DNA from: Acholeplasmatales bacterium
GTDB lineage: Bacteria > Bacillota_I > Bacilli_A > Acholeplasmatales > Anaeroplasmataceae
NCBI GenBank assembly: GCA_017454375.1
Contig: JAFTDB010000011.1
Location: 25,524 to 89,523 of the forward strand
Reading direction: 5' to 3'
DNA length: 64,000 bases
Part shown: in pieces, positions 17,681 to 27,500 of the stretch
Numbering within the stretch: the stretch's first letter is position 1
Layout of the letters: every line of letters starts with the position of its first letter
Position numbers and translations under genes: made by a program
The notes under the pieces: generated by a model
Databases searched by the model: none
Seen by the model: only the letters and a program-made list of their open reading frames with translations
Told to the model about the DNA's origin: nothing

Positions 17681-20600
17681 TTAATTTGTTTTATGTCTCA
17701 TTCTTAAGACTAGGAATACAACATAGCATATAATAATTGCCATGGCAGCACCATATGATGCTAAACCAATTACGCAAGAGTCTACTGCGATTGCTACTAT
17801 ACCGAATATTGTAACAGCAATTGATGAGAATAATCCAATATTTTGGAAGTATTCCTTCTTATCCTCTAAGTCAAACTTTCTTAAGATTTGAGGAATAGAG
17901 CAGAATGCTAGGAATAATGCTTCTAACATAACTAAGATGAATAGTACCCAACCAACGCAGAAGCCGTGGTTAGTATTAACCTTCTTAGCAACAAATGCGA
18001 ATTCTGATAAACGAGTAACACTAAATGATACTTTTTTGCCTAATACTGTAAAGTTCTCAACGAATTCAGTATCGTTAGGTCCATGGATATGAAGAATTCT
18101 GAAGTCAGCAGCCATGCCTTCTGGAATATCCATTGTAACAATGATTGTTGTTCCTTCTTTAATGTCAGAAGGTTGGATTTCAGTACTTTGACCATTAACT
18201 GTACGAATTAGCTTAACATCATATACCTTAGAAATTTCTTCATCCTTAGCTAATTTAGCTTTAATAGCTTCATAATCTGTTGGAGAAGTTTGTTGAGCAG
18301 AGACTGTAGTCTTAACTTCAACCTTAATATGGATGTTTTCATCCTTAGCAGCACCAACGATTTCAGCTGCTACCTCTGTATGATCAGCATCTTGCTCTTT
18401 CCAGTTTTCAATAGTGAATACAACTTGTGCAGTTGCAGTACCAAATGTTACCTTAGCAACATATGTACCAGCGTTAACACATGATGCAACTTCAGTAGTT
18501 CCTTGGAAATACTTAATTGTTGCGCCTGGGAATGCTTCGGCATTATAACCAGCCTTCAATGTAGCTACTCTAGGTTGACCATCATATACCATATTACCAG
18601 TAGGAGCAACTAATGTTAATGTTAATCCTTCTGTAATTGGACAATATGCATTATTACATTTAGCTGTAATAGTAGTTCCGTTTACCTTATAAGTGAAATT
18701 ATGAGTATGAGGAATTACACCTTCAACCTTAATAGCATCAGAAGCTACTTGTTTAATTCTAGATGGAAGAATGTCATCGCCATTCTCATCCTTAGTTTGT
18801 TTAATAATAGCAATAATCTTATGACCAGTATCATCATGAGTTGAATCATTAGGATCTGGACATACTACTGTATAAGTCTTACCTGTACCAATTGGAGTTG
18901 CAGAATCTGGTCTACCATCATTATCATCATCATAATACCATGTAACGATAACTGGCTTAGTATCAGTTTCAACTGTTAATACATCGCCTTCTTCAGCTTC
19001 TTCCTTATCACCAGGAATAACAACTACTGGTTTTTCAGAAGTATCGATAGGTGTAAATCCACCGATATTACCTTTAACTACGATTGGACCTGTAGTTTCA
19101 GTAGGAGCTTCACCTTCTGGATAATCAGTTCCATCTGGCTTCTTATCTTGTGTAATTACTGCGATAATTGTATGACCTGTATCATCATGAGTTGGATCTT
19201 CTGAATCAGGACAAACTACTATATATTCCTTACCTTCGCCAATTGGATTTGCAGGATCATCAGGTTGTCCATCATGATCATCATCATAATACCATTTAAC
19301 TGTTACTGGATCACCATCAACATCAACATAGATTTGATCACCATTTTCAGCTTTTGGCTTAGATCCTGGAATATCGATTGTTACAGGATTCTCAGGATCT
19401 GGTACAAATGGAGTATAAACTTCAATTGGATCAGTGTATGTAACTGGTTTTTCTCCTTCTGGATAATCAGTTCCATCTTCTTTCTTATCTTGAGTTACTC
19501 TAGCAATAATCTTATGACCTTCATCATCTGGACACTTAACTGTGTAAGTTGTACCTGTATCAAGTGGATCATCTGGATCATCAGGAAGACCATCACCATC
19601 ATCATCATAGAACCATTCAATTGTTACTGGATTAGCATCAGTTTCAACAGTTAATACATCTCCATCAAGAAGTGGTGTATGAGTTGGCTTATCTAATTCA
19701 GCCTTTTGTGTTGGATCAAGAGGTGTATATAAATCATTTTCAGTAACAGCCATAAATACGTATGGATTAGCACTTGTACCATCACCTGATACACACTTTA
19801 AGCCAACGATTTCACTAGCACTTGTTATAGGAGAAATAGGCTCAACATATAATTGATGTATAATACCATTTGTATCAGTTAACATATCATAGAATTGAAC
19901 CATTGCGCCTTTTCTAATATTATATGTAACTAATACTTTTCCAGCCTTTTGAGTAATACTTTCCTCTGGATTAGCAGCAACAACTACATCTTCAGGGAAT
20001 ACGATTGTATCACCGAATAGATAGAACTTACCAACTTGAACTTCTATTTCTTTTGGAAGCTTACCAGCTACCTTAACAGGATTAGTTGAAATTGTTGGAA
20101 CTTCATCAGCAGGATAATCACTTCCGTCTGGTTTCTTAGGTTGTGTGATTACACCGATAATTGTATGACCCCTATCATTGTGTTGCTCATTTTCTTTATC
20201 AGGAGTCTTAACTGTGTAAGTTGTACCTGTATCAAGTGGATGTTCTGGATCATCAGGAAGACCATCACCATTATCATCATAGAACCATTCAATTGTTACT
20301 GGATTAGCATCAGTATCAACAGATATTTCATCACCATCTTCAACTTCATCCTTATCACCTGGAACTTCAATATCAGGTTTATGTTCTGGATTAGTATCTA
20401 ATGTCTTATAAATCTCAATACCATTTGAGTATTGTCTAGGCTTATCTTCATCAGCATAAGCATCACCATTTTCATCTTTGTTCTGAGTTACTCTAGCAAT
20501 GATTATATGACCATCATCATTATGAGTTTGATCATCTTTATTAGTTTTAACTGTATAAGTCTTACCTTCACCAATTGGATTTGCTGGATCATCAGGTAAA

Positions 20601-23600
20601 CCATTCTTATCATCATCATAGAACCATTCAATTGTTACATCAGTAGCCTTAGTTTCAACTTCAATATCATCGCCACCAAATAGTGGTTGATGATTTGGAG
20701 TTTTAACTGAAGTCTTTTCATTTGGTTTTAGTGGAGTATATACTTTTACACCAGTTGTTGTAATAACAGGCTTCTTATCCTCATCATAAGGATTGCCAAA
20801 TTCATCATTATCTTGAGTAATTACAGCAATAATTGTGTGGCCTGTATCATCATGAAGTGGATTATTTGGATCTGGACACTTAAGTGTGTAAGTAGTTCCT
20901 TCACCAATTGGATTTGTTGGATCATCAGGTAATCCATCACCATTATCATCATAGTACCATTTAACTGTTGCAGGAGCAAATGGTAGATCTACAGAAATCT
21001 CATCTCCACCTTTTGGATATGTATTAGTTCTTTCAACTTCAATTTCTTCTGTTGGATCCATTGGGATAAATACTTCAATAACTTCAGTTGTTTGAGTTGG
21101 AATATTTTCTGTAATAGGATCACCATTTTCATCAACAGTTTGAGTAATTACAGCAACTATCTTTTTGCCTAAATCATTAGGTTTCTTAATAGTATATGTA
21201 GTTCCTTCTCCAATAGGCTCTCCTGTAGGATTACCATTTTCATCAACATAATACCACTTAATTACTACTGGATTTGCATCTGTTGAAACAGTTATTTCAT
21301 CACCTACATATAGAGGTGTATGATCTGGCTTATTAACTGTTGGAGTTCCATCAGGTGTAAGAGGTGAATAAGCTTTACCAATAATTGATATAAATCCATT
21401 TTCATCTGCAGATTTATTAGCATTAATATTTTTTACAATGCACTCATCAGCAAGTCTATATATTACAAGATTATCAAAATCTAGTTGTTCAGCTTCAGCT
21501 GGGAAACGAACACCAACACCGAAAATAACATACGCATATTCTTTGCTGACATCATTTATAATAGGATTAATTCCGCCTTTAAATCCGCCAGCTGTTTTAA
21601 CACTATTAAATATCTCTATATGATTCTTTTCATAAACATAAATAACTCCTTCATTAGCATTAGCTGAAGTTATTATATGGCCATTTAAATCAATAACAAT
21701 ATTCTTTTTTATTGTAAGATATGGAGCTCCCTTACCAGTTAAATCAAGGTCTGCTAATAATTTAATTACATCTCCTTCTTCCCAATCATTATATGCATCT
21801 ATGAATGAAGGATATAAAGCACAATTTATTTCAGCAACAGCAGCAACTTCTGATGAACGAATTATTGTCTTAAATCCATTTGTATCAGCTGAACCATCTT
21901 CTTTAATATTTGAAGCAACAAATCCATCATCAAGCTTCAAATATGAAGCTGCAGCAATTTCTTCTTTTGTAAGATTAGTTCTTGCATTTTTAAATGTAAC
22001 ACTAGCTGAAGCAGTTTCAGGAATTATACCATTAATACCGCCTGTTTTAATTTTACTATTATCAATAGTCAAATTAGCTGAACCAGATAAAACAATTTGA
22101 TTTTCAGCGAATTTTAAAATTTTACCATTTAAATCAATAGTTATACTATTTGTAATACTAATAGTTACATTTTCTTGAGTTAAATCTATATCTTCTAATA
22201 GTGTTATTGTTCCATTTTCAGCACATGCATTATATGCATCTAATAATGATGTATATGAAGTATTAGATACCATAGCAACTTGTTTTTCAGCAAAAAGTGC
22301 TAAATTGCCGTTTTTAAAACCAATATATGGCTTATCCTCGTCTTGACTAAAGAAATAATCATAAGGGTCTTTTTCACCCATTCTCTCATTCCAGTTTGTC
22401 GTGAATTCACCATTACTAGTTCCTACATGTACTCCAATTTTTTCCATTGGAGTGAATTCGCCATCAAATATTATTGGTGTTTCTAATCTAAGATCAACGC
22501 TATCATCGCTTGGTCCATAATTGTCTTTAATAATTGGTGAACCAGACATATGTAATTCTGCGCTACCATCAGTATTAACACAAGCCATAGAATGCTTTTC
22601 TGATGCATTATATGCAAATACACCACCATTTATGTGTAATATACCATTACCACGTGAGAAAACAGCAGGGCCAGCTTGTTGGCATAAATTATAAATAATT
22701 GAACCACCATTGATTACAAGTGAGCCATAATCTGATGAGTATAGCGCAGCGCCATGGCCAGATGTGTTTTTATTTCCAATGATTGTTCCACCATTTATAG
22801 TTATTACACCATTATTTTTAGCAGTTATAGCTGCAAAATCTGCATAAGTAGCTGAATTACCTCCTGTGATATATCCACCCTTAAATGTTAAATAATTTTC
22901 AGTAAGATTATCATTAACTGTAGCTAAACCAGCACCATTATAAAGATCATCATCAGCAACAGTATATTTATGTAAATTACTACCACAATCATCAATAACT
23001 AATGTTGAACTAGTTGAAGCATAAATCATCATACCAGTAAATCCATTACCAATAATACCATGACCATTTAGGCATAGCTTAGTTGTTCCATCATCTGGAA
23101 CATTCCAAGCACTGCTTAATATGACATCATTAGCTAAATAATAATTACCAGCTGTTGTTGGTAATGAATCAGTAGCTTCCCATTTTTTATAGATGATACC
23201 ATCATGGTAATGTCCTTCAATAGTAAATTCAACTTCTGCGGTTACATTTCCAAATGTCACCTTTGCTACATATGTTCCTGGATAAACACATTCATTAACA
23301 GCTTTATTATCTTTAAAATAATTAATTGTTGCATTAGGGAAGGCTTTAGTATTATATCCAGCTTCAAAAGTTGCTACTTTAGCATTACCATCACATTCAA
23401 GATTTTCTGGAGCAACTAATGTTAAAGTTGCTTGATTGTTTTCAAGTGGACAACCTTCAGCACTACAAGTTGCTGTAATGGTAGCTCCATTAACTTCATA
23501 AGTTAGTTCATGATCATGCTTAGGTATAAAAACAGGATAATCAGTTCCCATCATCCACACATTAGTAAAATCCCAGTTATAAAAAGAAGTTGAATCTTTA

Positions 23601-25417
23601 AATCTATCAGCAGAATAAGGATTGCCTACAAATGATATAGGATCAGAAGGCTGATATCTTCTACCTGCACGATCTGTTTTACCCTGAACACAGCCCGTTA
23701 AATAATAACAATTAATTGGAGCATATGCATCTTTATCAGAAAACATACCGATAATTCCACCAGCATATTCTGCAGCTTTTGTGCCTGTATTTGGAGTAAT
23801 TACTTTTCCAACATTATGACATTTTTCAACAGCTCCATTATTATAGCTAGTAATTCCACCAGCATAACCAACAGTAACCTCTATATCACCAGTGTTGTAG
23901 CAATTAGTAATCACCCAATTATGAGAAGATGCGTTTGAATAATTATAACCAACAATTCCACCTGCATTACATACTGATACAATTTTACCATTGTTAAAGC
24001 AGTTTGAAATAGTTGTACTGTAGTTTATTATACCAACAACACCACCTGTACCACCTACATTGTCATTATCTGTTCCCGTGATGTCGCCTATATTTCCACA
24101 ATATGATACATTGCATTGAGAAGCCTCTCCAACAAAGCCACCTACACGCCTTGCACCGGTAACTGTAACATTAGATGTACACCCAGTTATTGTAGCAAAA
24201 GCAGGAGCATATGCATGAGCATAACCAACAATACCTCCAACACATGTATCGCCAGAAACAGAACCTTCTACAATAAGATTTTTGATGGTAGCACCATAAA
24301 TACAACCAAATAATCCAACACAATTACCAGTTCCACTAATTGCAAGACCTTTAATTGTCTTCTTATTTCCATCAAATGTACCTTTATATTCGTTGTCTGT
24401 ATTACCAATTGGTGTCCACTCTTCATTATTTAAATCAATATCAGCAGTTAACTTTCCACAGGCAGAATTATTCTTTGTTTTTCCGTTTAATCCATTAACT
24501 ATATCACGGAATTCTTCAAGTTGATCTTTTCTCTTGATTTGATATGGATTAGCTTCAGTACCATCACCTTGCATAGGTTGTTGAGGTGTAACTACCAATG
24601 CTAATGTTGCAACAGCATCACCAAATTGTAGTTTTGCAGTATATGAGCCCACATCAACTACGCTTTGTACTTCTTGATCATTTGAATCATAATATTTAAT
24701 TATAGGATTAGGGAAGAATTCTTTATTATAATCCTTAGTCAAAGTACAAGCAAAAGCTTGTCCAGTGTATTCTAAATCTTCTGGAGCATATATAGTTATA
24801 GATGCAGTATGTCCTTCTACTGGACAACCTTCAGCACTACAAGTTGCTGTAATAGTGGCCCCATTAGCTTCATAAGTTAGCTCATGATTATGCTTAGGTA
24901 TGAAAACAGGATAATCAGTTCCCATCATCCATACATCAGTGAAATCCCAATTATCAAAGCTTGTTTGAAGCTTGAATGCATCAGCACTTAATGGGTTTCC
25001 AGTCACAGATGAAGAAGTTGCATAACCTTCTTTATCAGTAAGTTTTGTTGTTTTTCTATAAATGTGGCCTTCTAAATAATAGCAATTAGTAATTGTTCCA
25101 TCACTATTTTTACCATATATGCCACCTTTTTCATCCTCAGCAGTGTCTGTTAGCCTAACGAAACCATAATTAAAACAATTTTCAATTGTAGTTTTACTAT
25201 AACCTGCTATTCCACCAACATATCTTACTGCAGAAACGTCTCCAACATTATAGCAATTCGTTATTTTACAATTCTCTGCAGTACCAGAAGAAAGATATCC
25301 AAGAATACCGCCAGCATTCCTATATGATGTAACATTAGCATGATTTGAACATCTTAAAATTGTTAGTTTTTTGTAAGCACTATTAACGCGTCCAACAATT
25401 CCACCTGCAGCAGCCAT
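17681..25417 (-). CDS. Giant modular cell-surface protein, C-terminal 2578 residues
   Basis: The frame is open well above the first ATG, to a stop at 25592-25594, and its upstream codons keep the GLUG pattern (LEIVNCKNYATI, IIDCSNYGEI). It therefore continues the gene that starts at 26084, broken by one frameshift. Order of parts: GLUG-type repeats (GGIVG, NCYNTGDI) in two blocks, each followed by a roughly 100-residue MBG-like module (HELTYEANGATITATC...); a right-handed beta-helix region (VITINGGTIIGN); leucine-rich paired segments (TIDLNGK); seven Ig-like repeats with Asp-rich loops such as DDDGDGLPDDP; a third MBG-like module; and three or four C-terminal membrane helices (WVLFILVMLEALFLAFC). 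This predicts a long extracellular rod anchored by its C-terminus, probably an adhesin. No LPxTG motif was seen. Confidence 0.8.
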   Translation of the reverse strand: MAAAGGIVGRVNSAYKKLTILRCSNHANVTSYRNAGGILGYLSSGTAENCKITNCYNVGDVSAVRYVGGIAGYSKTTIENCFNYGFVRLTDTAEDEKGGIYGKNSDGTITNCYYLEGHIYRKTTKLTDKEGYATSSSVTGNPLSADAFKLQTSFDNWDFTDVWMMGTDYPVFIPKHNHELTYEANGATITATCSAEGCPVEGHTASITIYAPEDLEYTGQAFACTLTKDYNKEFFPNPIIKYYDSNDQEVQSVVDVGSYTAKLQFGDAVATLALVVTPQQPMQGDGTEANPYQIKRKDQLEEFRDIVNGLNGKTKNNSACGKLTADIDLNNEEWTPIGNTDNEYKGTFDGNKKTIKGLAISGTGNCVGLFGCIYGATIKNLIVEGSVSGDTCVGGIVGYAHAYAPAFATITGCTSNVTVTGARRVGGFVGEASQCNVSYCGNIGDITGTDNDNVGGTGGVVGIINYSTTISNCFNNGKIVSVCNAGGIVGYNYSNASSHNWVITNCYNTGDIEVTVGYAGGITSYNNGAVEKCHNVGKVITPNTGTKAAEYAGGIIGMFSDKDAYAPINCYYLTGCVQGKTDRAGRRYQPSDPISFVGNPYSADRFKDSTSFYNWDFTNVWMMGTDYPVFIPKHDHELTYEVNGATITATCSAEGCPLENNQATLTLVAPENLECDGNAKVATFEAGYNTKAFPNATINYFKDNKAVNECVYPGTYVAKVTFGNVTAEVEFTIEGHYHDGIIYKKWEATDSLPTTAGNYYLANDVILSSAWNVPDDGTTKLCLNGHGIIGNGFTGMMIYASTSSTLVIDDCGSNLHKYTVADDDLYNGAGLATVNDNLTENYLTFKGGYITGGNSATYADFAAITAKNNGVITINGGTIIGNKNTSGHGAALYSSDYGSLVINGGSIIYNLCQQAGPAVFSRGNGILHINGGVFAYNASEKHSMACVNTDGSAELHMSGSPIIKDNYGPSDDSVDLRLETPIIFDGEFTPMEKIGVHVGTSNGEFTTNWNERMGEKDPYDYFFSQDEDKPYIGFKNGNLALFAEKQVAMVSNTSYTSLLDAYNACAENGTITLLEDIDLTQENVTISITNSITIDLNGKILKFAENQIVLSGSANLTIDNSKIKTGGINGIIPETASASVTFKNARTNLTKEEIAAASYLKLDDGFVASNIKEDGSADTNGFKTIIRSSEVAAVAEINCALYPSFIDAYNDWEEGDVIKLLADLDLTGKGAPYLTIKKNIVIDLNGHIITSANANEGVIYVYEKNHIEIFNSVKTAGGFKGGINPIINDVSKEYAYVIFGVGVRFPAEAEQLDFDNLVIYRLADECIVKNINANKSADENGFISIIGKAYSPLTPDGTPTVNKPDHTPLYVGDEITVSTDANPVVIKWYYVDENGNPTGEPIGEGTTYTIKKPNDLGKKIVAVITQTVDENGDPITENIPTQTTEVIEVFIPMDPTEEIEVERTNTYPKGGDEISVDLPFAPATVKWYYDDNGDGLPDDPTNPIGEGTTYTLKCPDPNNPLHDDTGHTIIAVITQDNDEFGNPYDEDKKPVITTTGVKVYTPLKPNEKTSVKTPNHQPLFGGDDIEVETKATDVTIEWFYDDDKNGLPDDPANPIGEGKTYTVKTNKDDQTHNDDGHIIIARVTQNKDENGDAYADEDKPRQYSNGIEIYKTLDTNPEHKPDIEVPGDKDEVEDGDEISVDTDANPVTIEWFYDDNGDGLPDDPEHPLDTGTTYTVKTPDKENEQHNDRGHTIIGVITQPKKPDGSDYPADEVPTISTNPVKVAGKLPKEIEVQVGKFYLFGDTIVFPEDVVVAANPEESITQKAGKVLVTYNIRKGAMVQFYDMLTDTNGIIHQLYVEPISPITSASEIVGLKCVSGDGTSANPYVFMAVTENDLYTPLDPTQKAELDKPTHTPLLDGDVLTVETDANPVTIEWFYDDDGDGLPDDPDDPLDTGTTYTVKCPDDEGHKIIARVTQDKKEDGTDYPEGEKPVTYTDPIEVYTPFVPDPENPVTIDIPGSKPKAENGDQIYVDVDGDPVTVKWYYDDDHDGQPDDPANPIGEGKEYIVVCPDSEDPTHDDTGHTIIAVITQDKKPDGTDYPEGEAPTETTGPIVVKGNIGGFTPIDTSEKPVVVIPGDKEEAEEGDVLTVETDTKPVIVTWYYDDDNDGRPDSATPIGTGKTYTVVCPDPNDSTHDDTGHKIIAIIKQTKDENGDDILPSRIKQVASDAIKVEGVIPHTHNFTYKVNGTTITAKCNNAYCPITEGLTLTLVAPTGNMVYDGQPRVATLKAGYNAEAFPGATIKYFQGTTEVASCVNAGTYVAKVTFGTATAQVVFTIENWKEQDADHTEVAAEIVGAAKDENIHIKVEVKTTVSAQQTSPTDYEAIKAKLAKDEEISKVYDVKLIRTVNGQSTEIQPSDIKEGTTIIVTMDIPEGMAADFRILHIHGPNDTEFVENFTVLGKKVSFSVTRLSEFAFVAKKVNTNHGFCVGWVLFILVMLEALFLAFCSIPQILRKFDLEDKKEYFQNIGLFSSIAVTIFGIVAIAVDSCVIGLASYGAAMAIIICYVVFLVLRMRHKTN
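18700..21320 (-). repeat. Seven-copy Ig-like repeat with Asp-rich loops
   Basis: Seven copies of an approximately 95-residue unit follow one pattern: GDEI-V-TDANPVTIEWFYDDDGDGLPDDP, PIGEGTTYTVK, GHTIIAVITQ, DENGDYP. At DNA level copies are alike: about 19535-19645 and 20205-20315 differ at only a few of roughly 110 bases. A different module of about 110 residues (19730-20060) interrupts copies 4 and 5. The DxDGDGxPDDP loops look like calcium-binding loops of thrombospondin type 3 or dockerin kind; that binding role is inference. Confidence 0.8.
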
Positions 25418-25559
25418 TGTTTGAGTACCAGTGTATGTAATCTCTCCATAGTTTGAACAATCAATTATTTTACCATTAGCTGCGGTTCCAACGATTCCAG
25501 CAGGGAATCCACCACCATTTTCTGAACCAGCAGAAGTGATTGTCGCATAATTCTTACAA

Positions 25560-26084
25560 TTAACAATCTCTAAATTCTGTTGAGCTATATGCTAATTCAC
25601 CTACTATTCCACCTGCATTGTATGTTGATGCAACAGATCCATATACAGATAGATTTGCAATTTTTGCACTGCCTGATAATTGGCCAAATAAGCCACCATC
25701 TGCATATCTTCCTTCGACATTAACATTTAATCCTTCGATTTTTTTATTGTTACCATCAAAAGAACCCGTATATGCCGTCGAACCATATGGTGCTATCGGT
25801 GTCCAATCCTCATTTTCTAAATTAATATCCGCTGTTAATATAGCGCACGCAGAAGAGTTTCTTGTTTCTCCGCCTGTTCCATTAACAATATCACGGAATT
25901 TTTCTAATTCTGCTTTTGTGCTAATTTGGTATGGGTTATCTGCAGTACCAGCACCACTTCCATCCCAAGCAGCATAAACCTTGCTGGAGCTAAAGATTCC
26001 AACAAGCACAAATGTAAGTGCGATTGCAAAAAGAGCGAATAATGCACTTATTTTTGAAGCATATTTTCTCATATCAATTACCAT
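25560..26084 (-). CDS. Giant modular cell-surface protein, N-terminal part (signal peptide and first GLUG repeats)
   Basis: 174 residues. A start at 26084 (MVID) or at the in-frame ATG at 26072 (MRKYASKISALFAL) leads into a signal peptide ending near SSKVYAAW. Then comes GTADNPYQISTKAELEKFRDIVNG, the standard opening of GLUG-repeat surface proteins, and IEGLNVNVEGRYADGGLFG and GGIVGELAYSST. The frame ends at TEFRDC followed by TAA. Removing one base from the T-run whose plus-strand coordinates are 25572-25574 would give SSTELEIVNCKNYATI, which fits the repeat and joins the downstream frame. The intact product would be about 2800 residues. Confidence 0.8.
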   Translation of the reverse strand: MVIDMRKYASKISALFALFAIALTFVLVGIFSSSKVYAAWDGSGAGTADNPYQISTKAELEKFRDIVNGTGGETRNSSACAILTADINLENEDWTPIAPYGSTAYTGSFDGNNKKIEGLNVNVEGRYADGGLFGQLSGSAKIANLSVYGSVASTYNAGGIVGELAYSSTEFRDC

Positions 26085-26185
26085 CCTTTCCTTACGTACT
26101 AGATATGAAACTTAATAAATGTAGTATACATTTATCAATCTAGATATTTAGCATAAATTTCGCTAATTCCTCATTATACGCAAAA

Positions 26186-26219
26186 ATTATAACATTATGG
26201 ATGGGACAAACATGGGACA
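26186..26219 (-). promoter_or_regulatory. Promoter region of the giant surface gene with paired direct repeats
   Basis: On the minus strand TGTCCCA occurs twice with an 11-base period (26219-26213 and 26208-26202), just upstream of TATAAT (26191-26186); a second TATAAT is at 26178-26173. No good -35 element is present, so the repeats look like an activator site placed at -35, as response regulators use. Confidence 0.5.
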
Positions 26220-26259
26220 TAATTTGATAGGCCTTATGCTCTCAGCTTTAAAAAAAACA

Positions 26260-26281
26260 AAAAAGGCTCCATTGGAGCCAA
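26260..26281 (-). terminator. Terminator of the mscS gene
   Basis: On the minus strand GGCTCC and GGAGCC (plus-strand 26265-26270 and 26274-26279) form a short GC-rich stem followed by TTTTTTG and another T-run. Confidence 0.85.
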
Positions 26282-26305
26282 TTTTTAAAACTAAATATAA
26301 TTATA

Positions 26306-27235
26306 TTATTCTTGTTTAATTGTAACATCAAGTTGATTAAATGGAATTGTAATATGATTTTCATCAAAAATATTCTTAATTTCACTTAATAAATACCAAT
26401 TTGCTGTCCAATAATTTTCTCTTTTTACCCAAACTCTAGTAGTTAGCTTAATAGAGCTATCGCCATATTCAGATACCTCACAAAATGGTGAAGGATCCTT
26501 TAATACTAAATCATAATCTTGAGCAACTTTTCTAATTAAATTCTTAGCAAGCTCAACATTAGTTTCATATGCAACATCAAATACGATATCAAGTCTTCTA
26601 GTATCCTTAACACTGTTATTAACAATAACATTATTAGCTAGAGTACCATTTGGAATATATACCATTCTATTATCTGGTGTACAGATATGAGTATAGAACA
26701 ATTTAATATCCTCAACAGTTCCTGATTGACCATTAGATGTGATGAAATCACCAAGCTTGAATGGTCTCATGATTATGATAATCATACCACCAGCAAAGTT
26801 AGATAATGTACCTTGTACAGCAAGTGAAACACCAACACCTGCAGAAGCTATTACTGCTGTAATAGATGCGGTTTGAATACCTACATAGGCAACAAGTCCA
26901 GCAACAATTAATATCTTTAATGCGATTCTACAAAGATTAACTAATACTCTAGATATCGTTGGATCTGTTTTTCTCTTTTCAAGTCTTTTAGAAATTCTTT
27001 TGAAGATAAAGTTAATTATCTTAAAAGAAATGAACATTACGATAATTGAAACAATTATTCTTAAGCCTACTTTAATACACCAATCGCCAATTGTTTGCCA
27101 CAAATATTCCCAGTTAATACCAGTAGATGTTAAAATCTTTTCTGTTGAGGTAGTTGTAGTTGCAGCAGCACTTGTAGTTGTAGTAGTTGTTGGTTCAGTA
27201 GTTAATAATCTATTTATAATGTTATAAACATTCAT
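26306..27235 (-). CDS. mscS: MscS-family mechanosensitive channel with Thr-rich N-terminus
   Basis: 309 residues. Three membrane helices precede the conserved pore helix and beta domain: ITAVIASAGVGVSLAVQGTLSNFAGGMIIIIMRPFKLGDFI is split here as VGVSLAVQGTLSNFAGG and RPFKLGDFITSNGQ. The family then shows GTVEDIKLFYT, VYIPNGTLANNVIVN and the C-terminal alpha/beta domain. The channel opens under membrane tension and releases solutes during osmotic downshock. Unusually, residues about 12-33 before the first helix are almost only Thr, Ser and Ala (TTEPTTTTTTSAAATTTT), the same composition as the stalks of the lipoproteins in this window. This segment would lie outside the cell. Confidence 0.92.
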   Translation of the reverse strand: MNVYNIINRLLTTEPTTTTTTSAAATTTTSTEKILTSTGINWEYLWQTIGDWCIKVGLRIIVSIIVMFISFKIINFIFKRISKRLEKRKTDPTISRVLVNLCRIALKILIVAGLVAYVGIQTASITAVIASAGVGVSLAVQGTLSNFAGGMIIIIMRPFKLGDFITSNGQSGTVEDIKLFYTHICTPDNRMVYIPNGTLANNVIVNNSVKDTRRLDIVFDVAYETNVELAKNLIRKVAQDYDLVLKDPSPFCEVSEYGDSSIKLTTRVWVKRENYWTANWYLLSEIKNIFDENHITIPFNQLDVTIKQE

Positions 27236-27296
27236 TTATTAATCACTCCTTAACGTCTTAAAATTATATAATTTTTAGAACGTTTTTTCAATAATA

Positions 27297-27500
27297 TTAT
27301 TTTGCTTCGTAGCCAGCTTCTATGATTGCTTTTACAACTGCTTCTTTATCGATTTCACCATTAGATGTAACTGTTACATTCTTATCATCTAAAGATACCT
27401 TAGCATCCTCAACTCCAGTAACACTCTTACATGCATCCTCTACTCTTTTAGCACAATGCATACACATCATTCCTTCTACTTCAATAACTAAACTTTTCAT
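27297..27500 (-). CDS. copZ: Nested CopZ-like copper chaperone from internal start in copA
   Basis: In frame within copA, the ATG at 27498-27500 is preceded on the minus strand by GAGGAGG (plus-strand 27509-27515) with an eight-base spacer, an ideal ribosome binding site. Translation from it gives a 67-residue protein starting [16 protein letters not shown], which is a complete single heavy-metal domain the size of CopZ, ending at the copA stop. CopZ carries Cu(I) to CopA and CsoR. What is seen is the site and domain; actual separate translation is inferred. The alternative is a recent copA-copZ fusion that keeps the old site as a relic. Confidence 0.6.
   Translation of the reverse strand: MKSLVIEVEGMMCMHCAKRVEDACKSVTGVEDAKVSLDDKNVTVTSNGEIDKEAVVKAIIEAGYEAK

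Noticed and set aside
19265..19654. 129-codon plus-strand ORF rich in Ile and Asn
   Set aside because: Shadow of the Asp-rich repeats of the surface protein read on the other strand.
26085..26305. Mycoplasma-type genetic code with TGA as tryptophan across the window
   Set aside because: TGA ends ktrB in an ATGA overlap and the small ORF before hflX, and Trp is TGG throughout, so the standard code applies.
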